The notes under the pieces are model-generated. The model searched no databases. It was not told the DNA's origin and worked only from the letters and a program-made list of their open reading frames with translations. A stretch of 64,000 nt of DNA. It comes from Kribbella qitaiheensis. GTDB taxonomy: Bacteria > Actinomycetota > Actinomycetes > Propionibacteriales > Kribbellaceae. The position numbers were made by a program, and so were the translations under genes. Positions 54,135 to 62,347 of the stretch are shown piece after piece. Numbering within the stretch: position 1 is the first letter of the stretch; each line of letters begins with the position of its first letter. The stretch spans positions 1,550,001 to 1,614,000 of the forward strand of contig NZ_CP043661.1 in the NCBI RefSeq assembly GCF_014217565.1, in the 5' to 3' direction.

Positions 54135-55133
54135 TCAGAAGCGATGCAGGTCGAACTCGTCCGACTGGCCGCCGGCGAGCAGGACGTCGAGCCGTCCGCT
54201 CAGCACGTACATCCCGTGCGGACTCAACGCCACCGTGGTCGGACCGCCGACAGGCCAGGCCTTCGCCACCACGACTCGCGCCGAGCGGTAGTTGTCCGTA
54301 CTCCGCAGCACGGTCACCTCTTCGACACCCGGCGCCCCGAGCTTGTTGGTGACGGCAACCAGCTTGCGATCGGCCGTCAGTGCAAGCCCATCGCCACCGA
54401 CCAGCGCCTTCGGCAACTTCACCTCGGAGATCGCACCGGTCGGCGAGATCCGTAACAACAAGCCGGTGTCGTACCGGACGGCCAGCAGGTAGCCGGCCGG
54501 ATCCCAGACGATCCCGTTCATCCCGATCGTCGGCGACGCCAGCCGCGCGTCCCGGACCAGCACTGACGCCTTTCCACCAGGGGTGATCCGGTAGATCGCA
54601 TCCCCCGCGGGATCCGTGACGTACGCATTGCCGCGACCATCGACCGCGAGGTCATTCGCACCATGCTTGCCACCCGCCGGATTCAACGCCGGCGTATTGA
54701 GATCGACCCGGTGCTCCAAGTGCCCGGTCCTCAGGTTGTAGATCGCGACACCGGACTGCTTGCCCGCCGTCGCATCCGAAGACCGCTCACCACTGCCGAT
54801 ATCCGCATACGTCACCAGGAACCGGTTCCGCGCCACATCCACATGCAGCCCGAAGGTCGAGATCCCCGGTGCCGCACCGACCAACTGCTTCGACCGACCA
54901 TGACGGTCGACCACATCTACCCGCCCGGTCGCGATCGACCCGACCAGGAACGCCTGCCGGCTCGGGTCCCAGGTCACCCCCTCCGGATACCGATCAGCGG
55001 TCTGCCCGCTGATCGTCCCCGGCCACGCACCGGCCCGTACCGCCGGCGCCTCAGCACTGACCTGTACTGCGGACGCGGGCGCCGCGGCGGCGAGCGTGAG
55101 CAGAGCGACGACTGCCGCTGTGCGTCGGAACAT
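54135..55133 (-). CDS. Secreted SMP-30/gluconolactonase-like beta-propeller
   Basis: 332 residues. A Sec signal (FRRTAAVVALLTLAAAAPAS, AVQ cleavage at ~23) is followed by six-bladed propeller repeats: PEGVTWDPSRQAFLVGSIAT, HGANDLAVDGRGNAYVTDPA, IGMNGIVWDPAGYLLAVRYD and GGDGLALTADRKLVAVTN. Conserved Glu, Asn and Asp at blade tips fit the metal site of SMP-30/lactonase enzymes. GGAGG is 5 bases before the second of two adjacent ATGs, which I chose. Divergent from a MarR regulator that may control it. Substrate unknown. Confidence 0.87.
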   Translation of the reverse strand: MFRRTAAVVALLTLAAAAPASAVQVSAEAPAVRAGAWPGTISGQTADRYPEGVTWDPSRQAFLVGSIATGRVDVVDRHGRSKQLVGAAPGISTFGLHVDVARNRFLVTYADIGSGERSSDATAGKQSGVAIYNLRTGHLEHRVDLNTPALNPAGGKHGANDLAVDGRGNAYVTDPAGDAIYRITPGGKASVLVRDARLASPTIGMNGIVWDPAGYLLAVRYDTGLLLRISPTGAISEVKLPKALVGGDGLALTADRKLVAVTNKLGAPGVEEVTVLRSTDNYRSARVVVAKAWPVGGPTTVALSPHGMYVLSGRLDVLLAGGQSDEFDLHRF

Positions 55134-55169
55134 CATTGCCTCCCTTGATGGATACGAACACAGAGACTA

Positions 55170-55183
55170 ATCAGAGCACTGAT
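55170..55183. promoter_or_regulatory. Candidate MarR operator
   Basis: ATCAG-AGCA-CTGAT is a perfect 5-bp-arm inverted repeat in the ~100-bp spacer between the propeller gene and the MarR gene, a typical MarR arrangement. Confidence 0.45.
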
Positions 55184-55234
55184 GCCTGTCAATGCACATA
55201 TCACAGCCCGGGTTCGTACCATGAGGACATGCGG

Positions 55235-55675
55235 ATGTCATTCGAAGAGCGGCTGGGCAGCCACCTCAAGCGGGTCGAGCAGGAACTCACCACGGTGAAG
55301 TCGGCCGCGGTGAAGCCGGCCGGGCTGACCGTCCCGCAGTACGCGGCGCTCTTCGTCCTGGACGAACAACCCGGGATCTCGGCCGCCGAGCTGGCCCGGC
55401 GCTGCCTGGTGACGCCTCAGACGATGACCACGATTCTGCGCAACCTGGAGTCGGCCGAGCTGATCGAGCGCACCCCGCATCCGCTGCACAGGCACGTGAT
55501 CGAGACGCGCACGACCCCGGCCGGCCGGAAAGCCCTCGACCAGGCAGACGAGCGGGCCGCCGGGGTGGAACGCCGCCTGGCCGCCGCCTTCACCACAGAA
55601 GAGCTGGACACCCTCCGCGCCTTGCTGGCGCGGGTGTCGGAACAGCTGACAACCGACCCGATCCTCAACAGCTAA
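55235..55675 (+). CDS. MarR-family transcriptional regulator
   Basis: 146 residues. Winged helix with LTVPQYAALFVLDEQPGISA, ELARRCLVTPQTMTTILRNL and ESAELIERTPHPLHRHVIET (wing). Helices at both ends form the dimer. The ATG at 55235 has GAGG 8 bases upstream; the ATG at 55229 is an alternative. It diverges from the secreted propeller gene and probably represses it or itself through the inverted repeat in between. A terminator separates it from the next convergent gene. Confidence 0.88.
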   Translation: MSFEERLGSHLKRVEQELTTVKSAAVKPAGLTVPQYAALFVLDEQPGISAAELARRCLVTPQTMTTILRNLESAELIERTPHPLHRHVIETRTTPAGRKALDQADERAAGVERRLAAAFTTEELDTLRALLARVSEQLTTDPILNS

Positions 55676-55681
55676 ACAAAA

Positions 55682-55711
55682 AGCGGGTGGCGCCGTTCGG
55701 CACCACCCGCT
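55682..55711. terminator. Bidirectional terminator
   Basis: AGCGGGTGG (55682-55690) and 55703-55711 form a stem that continues inward with one mismatch. It is flanked by A-runs on the left and CAAAAAC on the right, so it can act for both converging genes. Confidence 0.82.
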
Positions 55712-55724
55712 GGCAAAAACTATT

Positions 55725-56672
55725 TCAGAACAGGGCGGCCATCAGGCGACGGCGGGCCTTGATCACGCGTTCGTCGTCGGCTCCGACCACCTCGAAGAGC
55801 TCGAGCAGGTGCTTGCGGACCTCGTCGCGCTCGTCGCCCGCGGTCAGCTGGATCGTCTTGATCAGCCGGGCGAAAGCGTCCTCGACGTGCCCGCCCATCA
55901 GGTCCACATCGGCGACCAACTGCTGCGCCTCGATGTCGGCCGGGTTCTCGGCGGCCCTGGTCCGGACCTCGGCCGGGACGTCCCTGGTCCGCTGCACCAG
56001 CTGGACGCGGGCCAGGCCGGCCTTGGCCTCGGCGTCGTTCGGGGTCTCCTTGAGCAACAGCTCGTACGCCGCGATCGCGCCGTCGAGGTCACCGGCGGCA
56101 ACAGCGTTGTCAGCTGCCTCGTACCGCGGGTCCGGCTCGGGCTCGGCGGCCTCTTCTTCGGCACCGGCCGGACCGACCGGATCCGTGCGGCCCGTGATGC
56201 CATTGGCAACAGCGACGGTGAGCAACTGCTCGACGTACTGACGAGCCTCGGGCTCACCGACGGGCCCCTGGAACAGCGGGACCACCTGCCCGCGCAGTAC
56301 GGCGATCACCAGCGGCACGGTCTGCACGCCGACGGCCTGCGCCAACTGCGGGTTCGCGTCGATGTCGATCCGGGTGAGCAGGAACTTTCCGGCGTACTCC
56401 GTGGACAGCCGGACCAGGATCGGGCTGAGCGCGAGCGACGCCTCCGAGCGCGGCGAGTGGAACTCGACGATCACCGGCACCTGGACCGAGCGCTCGATCA
56501 CGTCGGCCTGGAAGGTCGGCTCACTCACGTTCAGGACGTACGAGCCGCCGCCCGCCGCTGGGGCTCCGGCTCCGGGAGCGGCTCCGGGTGCGGCGCCCGG
56601 ACGGGGTGCGGCGGGCTTGCGCAGGGACGACAGGTCGATCGCCCCGGGACGGGAGAAGTTCGGCTGGCTCAC
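55725..56672 (-). CDS. YbbN-like tetratricopeptide/thioredoxin-fold co-chaperone
   Basis: 315 residues. A Pro/Ala/Gly-rich N-terminal stretch (~18-45) precedes a thioredoxin fold (VPVIVEFHSPRSEASLALSP, then LLTRIDIDANPQLAQAVGVQ and TVPLVIAVLRG). The redox site is SPRSEA instead of WCGPC, with no Cys, so it cannot act as a disulfide reductase. The C-terminal half is TPR-like (NAVAAGDLDGAIAAYELLLK, then NDAEAKAGLARVQLV). E. coli YbbN similarly acts as a chaperone partner. GTG start. It follows the TrkA-N protein gene by 37 bp and may share its transcript. Confidence 0.9.
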   Translation of the reverse strand: MSQPNFSRPGAIDLSSLRKPAAPRPGAAPGAAPGAGAPAAGGGSYVLNVSEPTFQADVIERSVQVPVIVEFHSPRSEASLALSPILVRLSTEYAGKFLLTRIDIDANPQLAQAVGVQTVPLVIAVLRGQVVPLFQGPVGEPEARQYVEQLLTVAVANGITGRTDPVGPAGAEEEAAEPEPDPRYEAADNAVAAGDLDGAIAAYELLLKETPNDAEAKAGLARVQLVQRTRDVPAEVRTRAAENPADIEAQQLVADVDLMGGHVEDAFARLIKTIQLTAGDERDEVRKHLLELFEVVGADDERVIKARRRLMAALF

Positions 56673-56709
56673 CGCTGGCCTCCGGTCGGCAGTCGGTCGG
56701 TACGTACGG

Positions 56710-58542
56710 TCATAGGCCTATCCTCTCCGACGGCCCCGAACGGTGTGGAGCGCGGGTCGCCAGCAGCAGCCGCGCGAGCCCGCTCCGGGTGCCCGCGACG
56801 GCCAGCCTGCTGCCGGCTTTGAGGGTCCGGTCGAACGCCGGATCCCAGTCCCAGTCGCCATTGTCCTGCCGCGCCAGCACCCGCAGACCGCCCGCCTCGT
56901 CGAGCTCGCCGAGCCGCCGGCCGACGGCCACCGAGTCGCGCTCCACGGTGACCTCGGTGAGCAGCAGGACGCGACGTCCGGCCGGGACGGTCGCCTGACT
57001 GCGCCTGTTCGCGACCGCGGCCGCGACGGCCGGTGCGACCAGCATCGACACCGACCGGCTGTGGCCGAGCTCCAACTGGCGCTCGACCCGCTGGGCCAGG
57101 TCGTGGTCGAACATCCGCATCGTGATCCGGGCGGTGGGGTTCAGCTCGCGGACCACCATCGCCGACTCGAGATTGGTGATGTCGCCGTTGGTGATCGCGA
57201 GCACCGAATCGGCCCGCTGGACACCGGCCAACCGCAGCGTCTCCTCGTTGCTGCTGTCCCCGATCACCACCGGGATCCGTAATCGATGAGCGGTCTGTAC
57301 GCCGGGGGCGTCGTCGTCATGCTCCACCCCGACCACCGCGACGCCTCGCTCGTTCAGGATCTCGAGCACCCGGGCGCCGACCGTGCCCAGCCCGCAGACG
57401 ATCACGTGGTTGCGCGGCCGGCCGCGAACGCCGCCGATCACCCGGGACAGGCGGGCGCCGATCAGCGAGTCGACGATCACCGCGGTCAGCAGTGCCATCA
57501 GCACGATCCCGGTGAGCTGGACGACGACCGCGGCCACCTTCGCCCAGGGCTTGGCATTCGAGAAGGTGTTGTCCTCGATCCCGGCAGACGTCACCGCGCC
57601 GGCTGCCAGGTAGAGCGCCCGGAGCCACTCGACGTGGGCGATCCAGTGCGTGAGCGCCGTACCGGTCAGGATCAGCCCGGCCATCACCCCCGCGATGATC
57701 CGGACCCGCCGGTCGATCACGTCCCGGGTCGCCATCAGCCAGCCGGCCCGGCGGACGTCCTTGGTACGCCAGATGTTGCGCAGGCCGGTCCCCACCACGA
57801 TGTCACCGGCCGGGTCCGCGCTCGCCGACGGCAGCAGCTCGGGAGTCGCGGACGACGTGGTGTCGGCGAGCACGGTCAAGTGAGGTGCCTGGATGAGTTT
57901 GGCCGGCCCGGCGACCAGCCGGCGCCCGCCGACCTCGAACCAGGTCAGTTCGTCGTCCTCCAGCGCGTCGGCGACGAAGGCAGGCGCCGCGAGCGAAGGC
58001 CCGGAGATGACCACGCAGTCGCCGAGCAGGTTGTGCAACTGGCCGCCCAGTCGCGGATTGACCATCTGGATGACGATCTTGAGGTTCGGGTCCATGTCCC
58101 GGGCGGTCAGCGCCGTGTGCACGTTGTGGACGTCGTCGGCATCGAGCAGCACCAGCGCTCGCGCGGCCGACGGCTTGCCGGCTGCGGAATCGATGCCAGC
58201 GCGGCGTAGTACGGACTCGCTGACGACCCGGACGCCCAGCACCTGGGCGCCGAGCTCGCTGATCCGTTCGAAGTGCCGCGACGCCGGATTGACCACCGCG
58301 GTCACGTGTTCGCCCGAGCTGACCAGCTCGGTGATCACCCGGAGCATCGTCCGGTCGGATCCGCAGACGACCACGCCGCGACCGTCCGGCGATTGAACGG
58401 CGGTACGAGCCTGGGTCCGGGCACGGCGGCGCCCCTGGGTGGCGGGCTCTGCCGCTTCGGTCTCAGAAGCGGGCGGGTTCTCTGTACTCGCCCCATTCGA
58501 TCCGAAGAACGTGACAGATCTCCCCCATCGTGGCCTCGGCAC
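56710..58542 (-). CDS. TrkA-N (RCK-like) membrane protein with two NAD-binding domains
   Basis: 610 residues. A TrkA-N domain (~55-200) starts GRGVVVCGSDRTMLRVITEL. A membrane part (~285-375) has IIAGVMAGLILTGTALTHWI and VVVQLTGIVLMALLTAVIVD. A second TrkA-N domain (~390-530) starts HVIVCGLGTVGARVLEILNE. Between the helices the potassium-filter position reads AVTSAGIEDNTFSN, lacking the TVGYG signature. It resembles Castor/Pollux- or RCK-type channels. The GTG at 58542 has GGAGG 6 bases upstream and lies inside icmA, an 80-bp overlap. Ion specificity unknown. Confidence 0.83.
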   Translation of the reverse strand: MPRPRWGRSVTFFGSNGASTENPPASETEAAEPATQGRRRARTQARTAVQSPDGRGVVVCGSDRTMLRVITELVSSGEHVTAVVNPASRHFERISELGAQVLGVRVVSESVLRRAGIDSAAGKPSAARALVLLDADDVHNVHTALTARDMDPNLKIVIQMVNPRLGGQLHNLLGDCVVISGPSLAAPAFVADALEDDELTWFEVGGRRLVAGPAKLIQAPHLTVLADTTSSATPELLPSASADPAGDIVVGTGLRNIWRTKDVRRAGWLMATRDVIDRRVRIIAGVMAGLILTGTALTHWIAHVEWLRALYLAAGAVTSAGIEDNTFSNAKPWAKVAAVVVQLTGIVLMALLTAVIVDSLIGARLSRVIGGVRGRPRNHVIVCGLGTVGARVLEILNERGVAVVGVEHDDDAPGVQTAHRLRIPVVIGDSSNEETLRLAGVQRADSVLAITNGDITNLESAMVVRELNPTARITMRMFDHDLAQRVERQLELGHSRSVSMLVAPAVAAAVANRRSQATVPAGRRVLLLTEVTVERDSVAVGRRLGELDEAGGLRVLARQDNGDWDWDPAFDRTLKAGSRLAVAGTRSGLARLLLATRAPHRSGPSERIGL

Positions 58543-60136
58543 GCGCAGCCTCCAGCATCGGCTCGATCAGACTGCCGGTCCCGCGGGATGCCTCGACCAG
58601 CGCCGATAGCGTACGACGTACGAGGTCCTCGTCGCGTTGCGTCTTGCGTGCCGCCAGCACCCGGCACTGCTCGATCTCGACCTCGTGGCTGACCCGGAGG
58701 ATCTCCAGTCCGCCGGACACCGTGTCGGTCTGGGTATTCACCCCGACGATCTTCTTCTCGCCCTTCTCGAGCTTCTGCTGGTACTCGAAGGCGGCGTCGG
58801 CGATCTCGGCCATGAACCAGCCGTCCTCGATGCCGCGCAGGATGCCGCCGGTCATCGTGCCGTCCGGACTCATCTCCTTGATCCGGGCAAATATCTCTTC
58901 GGCCTCCGCCTCGATCCTGTCCGTCAGCGCCTCGACGTACCAGGAACCACCGAGCGGGTCGGCGACGTTGGTGACGCCGATCTCCTCCATCAGCACCGAC
59001 TGGGTCCGCAGCGCGATCTCGGCCGACTGGTCGGTCGGCAGCGCGAGCGTCTCGTCGAGTGCGTTGGTGTGCAGGGAGTTCGTGCCACCGAGCACCGCGG
59101 CGAGCGCCTCCACCGCGGTACGGACGACGTTGAGTGTCGGCTGCTGGGCGGTCAGCGAGACACCGGCGGTCTGGGTGTGGAAGCGCAGCCACTGGGCCTT
59201 GTCGGTCTTGGCGCCGTAGACGTCGCGCAGCCAGCGGGCCCAGATCCGGCGGCTGGCGCGGAACTTGGCGATCTCCTCGAAGAAGTCCAAGTGGCTGTCG
59301 AAGAAGAACGACAACCCGGAGGCGAAGGTGTCGATGTCGAGGCCCCTGCTGAGGCCGAGCTCGACGTACCCGAAGCCGTCGGCCAGCGTGTACGCGAGCT
59401 CCTGCGCGGCCGTCGAACCGGCCTCGCGGATGTGATAGCCGGAGACACTGAGTGGCTTGTACGCCGGGATGTTGGCGGCGCAATACTCCATCAGGTCACC
59501 GATCAGGCGCAGGTGCGGCTCCGGCGGGAACAGCCACTCCTTCTGGGCGATGTACTCCTTGAAGATGTCGGTCTGCAGCGTGCCGTTGAGCTTGGTGATG
59601 TCGGCGCCCTGGCGCTCGGCCGCGACCAGGTACATCACAAAGGCCGGTACGGCGGGTCCGGAGATCGTCATCGACGTGGTGACGTCCTGCAGCGGGATGT
59701 CCTTGAACAACCGGTCCATGTCAGCCGCGGAATCGATCGCGACGCCGCAGTGGCCGACCTCGCCGAGAGCCTTCGGATCGTCGGAGTCGCGGCCCATCAA
59801 CGTCGGCATGTCGAACGCGACCGAGAGGCCGCCGCCGCCGGAGTTGAGGATCATCTTGTACCGCGCGTTGGTGTCCTCGGCGTTGCCGAAGCCGGCGAAC
59901 TGGCGGATCGTCCAGGTCCGGCCGCGATATCCGGTCGGATAGAGCCCGCGGGTGAACGGGAACTCGCCCGGCCAGCCGATCCGCTCCATCCGGGGATCGT
60001 CGTACCCCTCCGGCGGCCCGTAGACCGGCTCCACCTCGGTGCCGGACAGGGTGGTGAAATCCGCCTCCCGGCGGCGCGACGCGTCGTACCGCTGTTGCCA
60101 CCGGCTCCGTCCGTCGGCGATGCGTTCGGCGTCCAT
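58463..60136 (-). CDS. icmA: Isobutyryl-CoA mutase large subunit (IcmA)
   Basis: 557 residues, the length of IcmA; the B12-binding domain is absent and must come from a separate small subunit (IcmB). The substrate-specificity residues are F80 in TWTIRQFAGFG and Q198 in FKEYIAQKEWLF, the isobutyryl-CoA pair, where methylmalonyl-CoA mutase has Tyr and Arg. Other family motifs are GGGGLSVAFDMPTLMGRDSD and LGGTNSLHTNALDETLALP. It interconverts isobutyryl-CoA and n-butyryl-CoA, linking valine and fatty-acid metabolism. The ATG at 60136 has GGAGG 6 bases upstream. It overlaps the next gene by 80 bp and is divergent from a MarR gene. Confidence 0.93.
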   Translation of the reverse strand: MDAERIADGRSRWQQRYDASRRREADFTTLSGTEVEPVYGPPEGYDDPRMERIGWPGEFPFTRGLYPTGYRGRTWTIRQFAGFGNAEDTNARYKMILNSGGGGLSVAFDMPTLMGRDSDDPKALGEVGHCGVAIDSAADMDRLFKDIPLQDVTTSMTISGPAVPAFVMYLVAAERQGADITKLNGTLQTDIFKEYIAQKEWLFPPEPHLRLIGDLMEYCAANIPAYKPLSVSGYHIREAGSTAAQELAYTLADGFGYVELGLSRGLDIDTFASGLSFFFDSHLDFFEEIAKFRASRRIWARWLRDVYGAKTDKAQWLRFHTQTAGVSLTAQQPTLNVVRTAVEALAAVLGGTNSLHTNALDETLALPTDQSAEIALRTQSVLMEEIGVTNVADPLGGSWYVEALTDRIEAEAEEIFARIKEMSPDGTMTGGILRGIEDGWFMAEIADAAFEYQQKLEKGEKKIVGVNTQTDTVSGGLEILRVSHEVEIEQCRVLAARKTQRDEDLVRRTLSALVEASRGTGSLIEPMLEAARAEATMGEICHVLRIEWGEYREPARF

Positions 60137-60230
60137 CACGACCTCCATGGGGTTGTTACCCACCAAAGTACTTGGACGTCCTACTAAATACCACTACGCG
60201 GGGTGTCGCCACCGCGCGGTGGTTCACGGT

Positions 60231-60243
60231 TAATCTTCCGGGC
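60231..60243 (+). promoter_or_regulatory. Leaderless promoter -10 box of the MarR gene
   Basis: TAATCT (60231-60236) lies 7 bases before the ATG at 60244, which has no ribosome-binding site; transcription would start at or next to the ATG. The 107-bp spacer shared with icmA also holds GGACGTCC. Confidence 0.55.
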
Positions 60244-60747
60244 ATGGTCAGGAAGAAGCCGCTGCCGTTCGATCCGATCGACGAGGCGTCACGGCAGTGG
60301 GGCCGGCGCTGGGGTGCCGTCGAGCAGATGCGGGCGGTCACGTCGCTGATGCGGGCCCAGCAGATCGTGATCGGTGAACTCGACGACATCCTGAAGAACC
60401 ACGGCCTGACGTTCGCCCGCTTCGAGGCGCTCGTGCTGCTCACCTTCTCCCGCCGCGGCTCGCTCCCCCTCGGCAAGATGGGCGAACGCCTCCAGGTCCA
60501 CCCGACCTCGGTGACGTCGATCGTCCGCCGCCTCGAAGCCGCCGGACTGGTCACCCGCACGCCCCACCCGGACGACGGCCGAGCCGTCCTCTGCGAGATC
60601 ACCCCCAAGGGCCGCGACCTGGTGGAGGCCGCCACCGCCGACCTGGTGGCCGCGGACTTCGCCCTCCGAGGCCTGACCGACCAGCAACTCCAAATGCTCT
60701 GGTCCGTCCTGGAACCCCTCCGCCACACCGCCGGCGACTTCACCTGA
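60244..60747 (+). CDS. MarR-family transcriptional regulator
   Basis: 167 residues from the ATG at 60244. Winged helix with LTFARFEALVLLTFSRRGSL, LGKMGERLQVHPTSVTSIVR and EAAGLVTRTPHPDDGRAVLC (wing). It is divergent from icmA and is the most likely local regulator of acyl-CoA mutase expression, perhaps sensing an acyl-CoA or branched acid; this is inferred from position. The frame stays open 24 codons further upstream, but those run through the promoter. Confidence 0.88.
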   Translation: MVRKKPLPFDPIDEASRQWGRRWGAVEQMRAVTSLMRAQQIVIGELDDILKNHGLTFARFEALVLLTFSRRGSLPLGKMGERLQVHPTSVTSIVRRLEAAGLVTRTPHPDDGRAVLCEITPKGRDLVEAATADLVAADFALRGLTDQQLQMLWSVLEPLRHTAGDFT

Positions 60748-60816
60748 TCGCGTTCGCCGCGGCGTCGATTGTCCGCGAAACCGACAGTGTCCCTGCGGTC
60801 TGCCATGATCTGCGGC

Positions 60817-61563
60817 ATGTCTATGCCGCCTGAGCGTGCCGCGTTCTATCTGTCCTGTCTACGTGCTGATTCGGAGCGCTTCGCCGAAGTTGCCCGGCTA
60901 GGGCTCGCGGCCGATGTGCCGGCTTGCCCCGGCTGGACCGTCGAGGATGTCGTGCGACACCTCGCGACCGTCTACCTGCACAAGGTCGAGATCCTTCGCC
61001 TCGGCGCGCTACCGGATCCGTGGCCGCCGGAGTTCGGCGACCGGGATCTGCTCGACCTGTACGACGAGGCACGCGCCTCGGTGGTCACCGCTTTGGAGCA
61101 AGCCGGTACCGACCTGACCACCTGGACGTTCTCGCCGTACGACAGCACGTCAGCCTTCTGGTATCGCCGGATGGCGCTGGAGACAGCGGTCCACCGCGTC
61201 GACATCGAGCAGGCGCACGGCGTCCCCACCCCGATCGACAGCGAACTCGCCGTCGACGGCATCGACGAGATCCTCACGCTGATGCTGGGCGGACCGTGGT
61301 GGGCGGAAGGCGACACCAAGTACCCCGTCGACGCGACCATCCGCATCACCACCGAAGGCCGCTCCTGGACGATCCGCCTGGACGCGACCAGCGCGACGGT
61401 CACCCCGGGCTCCGACGGCGACGTCGACGCGGAGGTCTTCGGCGACCCCAACGAGATCTATCTGTGGCTCTGGGGCCGAGGCAAGCTGAACCTCACCCAG
61501 GCCGCCGGCGACGACCAGGCAGTCGAAGCCTTCCGCTCCCGGATGGCAGAAACCACCACCTGA
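60817..61563 (+). CDS. Mycothiol-dependent maleylpyruvate isomerase-family (DinB-like) protein
   Basis: 248 residues. The N-terminal DinB/MDMPI domain has VPACPGWTVEDVVRHLATVY (first metal His) and RRMALETAVHRVDIEQAHG (second His cluster). The C-terminal domain (~165-248) has a beta-rich SCP2-like pattern with EVFGDPNEIYLWLWGR. TIGR03083-type proteins use mycothiol as cofactor for detoxification or isomerisation; the reaction here is unknown. CATGAT lies 7 bases before the ATG and no ribosome-binding site is present, so the mRNA is probably leaderless. Confidence 0.85.
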   Translation: MSMPPERAAFYLSCLRADSERFAEVARLGLAADVPACPGWTVEDVVRHLATVYLHKVEILRLGALPDPWPPEFGDRDLLDLYDEARASVVTALEQAGTDLTTWTFSPYDSTSAFWYRRMALETAVHRVDIEQAHGVPTPIDSELAVDGIDEILTLMLGGPWWAEGDTKYPVDATIRITTEGRSWTIRLDATSATVTPGSDGDVDAEVFGDPNEIYLWLWGRGKLNLTQAAGDDQAVEAFRSRMAETTT

Positions 61564-61590
61564 GCCACCACCCTCGCCTTGCGCGCGTGA

Positions 61591-61615
61591 ACCGCCCACC
61601 GGCCAGATGGGCGGT
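61591..61615. terminator. Bidirectional terminator hairpin
   Basis: ACCGCCCA (61591-61598) and TGGGCGGT (61608-61615) pair perfectly between two convergent genes. Confidence 0.7.
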
Positions 61616-61625
61616 CCGGCTCGAG

Positions 61626-62201
61626 TCAGAGGTTCTTGAGGAACGTGAGGGTTCGGGTGGTGAGGAGTTCGGCGGCGGTCGCGTCGTACGACGGGAGGGT
61701 GCTGTCGGCGAAGTAGTGCTGGTCGCCGGGATAGGTGAAGAGTTCCGCGTCGGAGGTTCCCGCGACCAACTCGCGGGCGGCGTCGATATCGCCCTCGTCG
61801 ACGAAGTACGGGTCGGCGTCCATGCCGTGGATCTGCACCGGCACGCCCTTCGGCCAGGCGGATCCGAACTCGGATACCGGCACGCAGGAGTAGTACAGCA
61901 GGGCGCCCTTCGCGCCGGGGCGGGTCTGAGCCAGCTTCTGCGCGGAGACGACACCGAGCGAGAATCCGGCGTACACCAACTCGGCCGGCAACTTGTCGGC
62001 CGACCGGGTACCGCGCTCGAGGATCTCGCCGAAGCCGACCTCCTTCGCGTGCCCGACACCGTCCTCGATGGTCTCGAAGGTGCGGCCTTTGAACAGATCG
62101 GGCGTGTGCACGGTGTGCCCCGCCGCCCGCAACTCGTCCGCGAACGCGGTGATGCCGGACGTGAGCCCCAGCGCGTGGTGGAACAACAGAACCTCAGCCA
62201 T
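61626..62201 (-). CDS. Dienelactone hydrolase-family alpha/beta hydrolase
   Basis: 191 residues. LLFHHALGLTSGITAFADEL gives the oxyanion region and VHTPDLFKGRTFETIEDGV the family signature. The nucleophile elbow is YAGFSLGVVSA, with Ser where classical dienelactone hydrolase has Cys. Asp is in HGMDADPYFV and His in GDQHYFADST. It hydrolyses lactones or esters in the cytoplasm; substrate unknown. AAGG stands ~7 bases before the ATG at 62201. Single gene, convergent with the DinB-like gene. Confidence 0.87.
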   Translation of the reverse strand: MAEVLLFHHALGLTSGITAFADELRAAGHTVHTPDLFKGRTFETIEDGVGHAKEVGFGEILERGTRSADKLPAELVYAGFSLGVVSAQKLAQTRPGAKGALLYYSCVPVSEFGSAWPKGVPVQIHGMDADPYFVDEGDIDAARELVAGTSDAELFTYPGDQHYFADSTLPSYDATAAELLTTRTLTFLKNL

Positions 62202-62295
62202 TGGTGACCTTTCACTGATCGCAACCACGAATGATCCGTAACTTTAGTACGTTCCACCACACTCGATCAATAGCCGGCGACCCGCGGCTGACATG

Positions 62296-62329
62296 CGAAT
62301 CGCCCCGCGCGTGGGCGCAGGGCGATTCG
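62296..62329 (-). terminator. Terminator of the PH-domain gene
   Basis: CGAATCGCCC (62296-62305) pairs perfectly with GGGCGATTCG (62320-62329), 19 bp after the stop at 62348 on the minus strand. Confidence 0.78.
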
Positions 62330-62347
62330 TAGTACGGGGGGAGTCGG

